Shown: piece after piece, positions 6,215-6,250 of the stretch | Numbering within the stretch: the stretch's first letter is position 1 | Layout: each line of letters begins with the position of its first letter | From: DATLFQ01 sp035540915 | GTDB lineage: Bacteria; Actinomycetota; Acidimicrobiia; Acidimicrobiales; GCA-2861595 | NCBI GenBank assembly: GCA_035540915.1 | Contig: DATLFQ010000109.1 | Location: forward strand, 1-6,250 | DNA: 6,250 bases | Direction: 5' to 3' | The notes under the pieces: generated by a model | Databases searched by the model: none | The model's input: only the letters and a program-made list of their open reading frames with translations | Told to the model about the DNA's origin: nothing | Translations under genes and position numbers: made by a program

Positions 6215-6250
6215 CGGCCCGTCCAGCCTGCCTAGCCCCCGCTGCCGGCC

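Overview
The window is very GC-rich (clearly above 65% by eye), with strong G/C bias at third codon positions and GTG/TTG starts. This fits a high-GC actinobacterium. The glycine-decarboxylase P-protein is split into two genes (gcvPA, gcvPB), whereas Streptomyces and Mycobacterium carry one long gcvP. Together with a class F sortase-like protein, this points to a deeper-branching actinobacterial lineage such as Acidimicrobiia or Thermoleophilia. That placement is inference, not proof.

Layout. On the + strand, positions 2-487 hold the 3' part of a class F-like sortase, cut off by the left window edge. A membrane-anchored TPR-repeat protein follows at 499-1809; its ribosome binding site overlaps the sortase stop codon, so the two look co-transcribed and translationally coupled. 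A 14-bp convergent gap (1810-1823) separates them from four minus-strand genes. Read in their own direction these are: a small protein resembling a PD-(D/E)XK nuclease fold (6214-5807), a 70-bp gap, gcvT (5736-4681), gcvPA (4678-3335) and gcvPB (3338-1824). The gcv genes are packed as one operon, with 2 bp between gcvT and gcvPA and a 4-bp GTGA overlap between gcvPA and gcvPB.

How the genes work together. GcvPA and GcvPB form the PLP-dependent glycine decarboxylase (P-protein), which decarboxylates glycine and loads the aminomethyl group onto lipoyl-GcvH. GcvT then transfers the one-carbon unit to tetrahydrofolate. GcvH and the L-protein (lipoamide dehydrogenase) are also required and are not in this window. 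The sortase and TPR genes have no visible metabolic link to the gcv operon; they are probably part of a cell-envelope locus extending to the left.

Nearly all of the window is coding. I see no tRNA, rRNA, CRISPR, insertion sequence or prophage signal. It reads mostly as an ordinary core-metabolism region. The points most worth a second look are the nuclease-like small protein, the sortase's non-standard arginine position, and the inverted repeat spanning the convergent gene ends.
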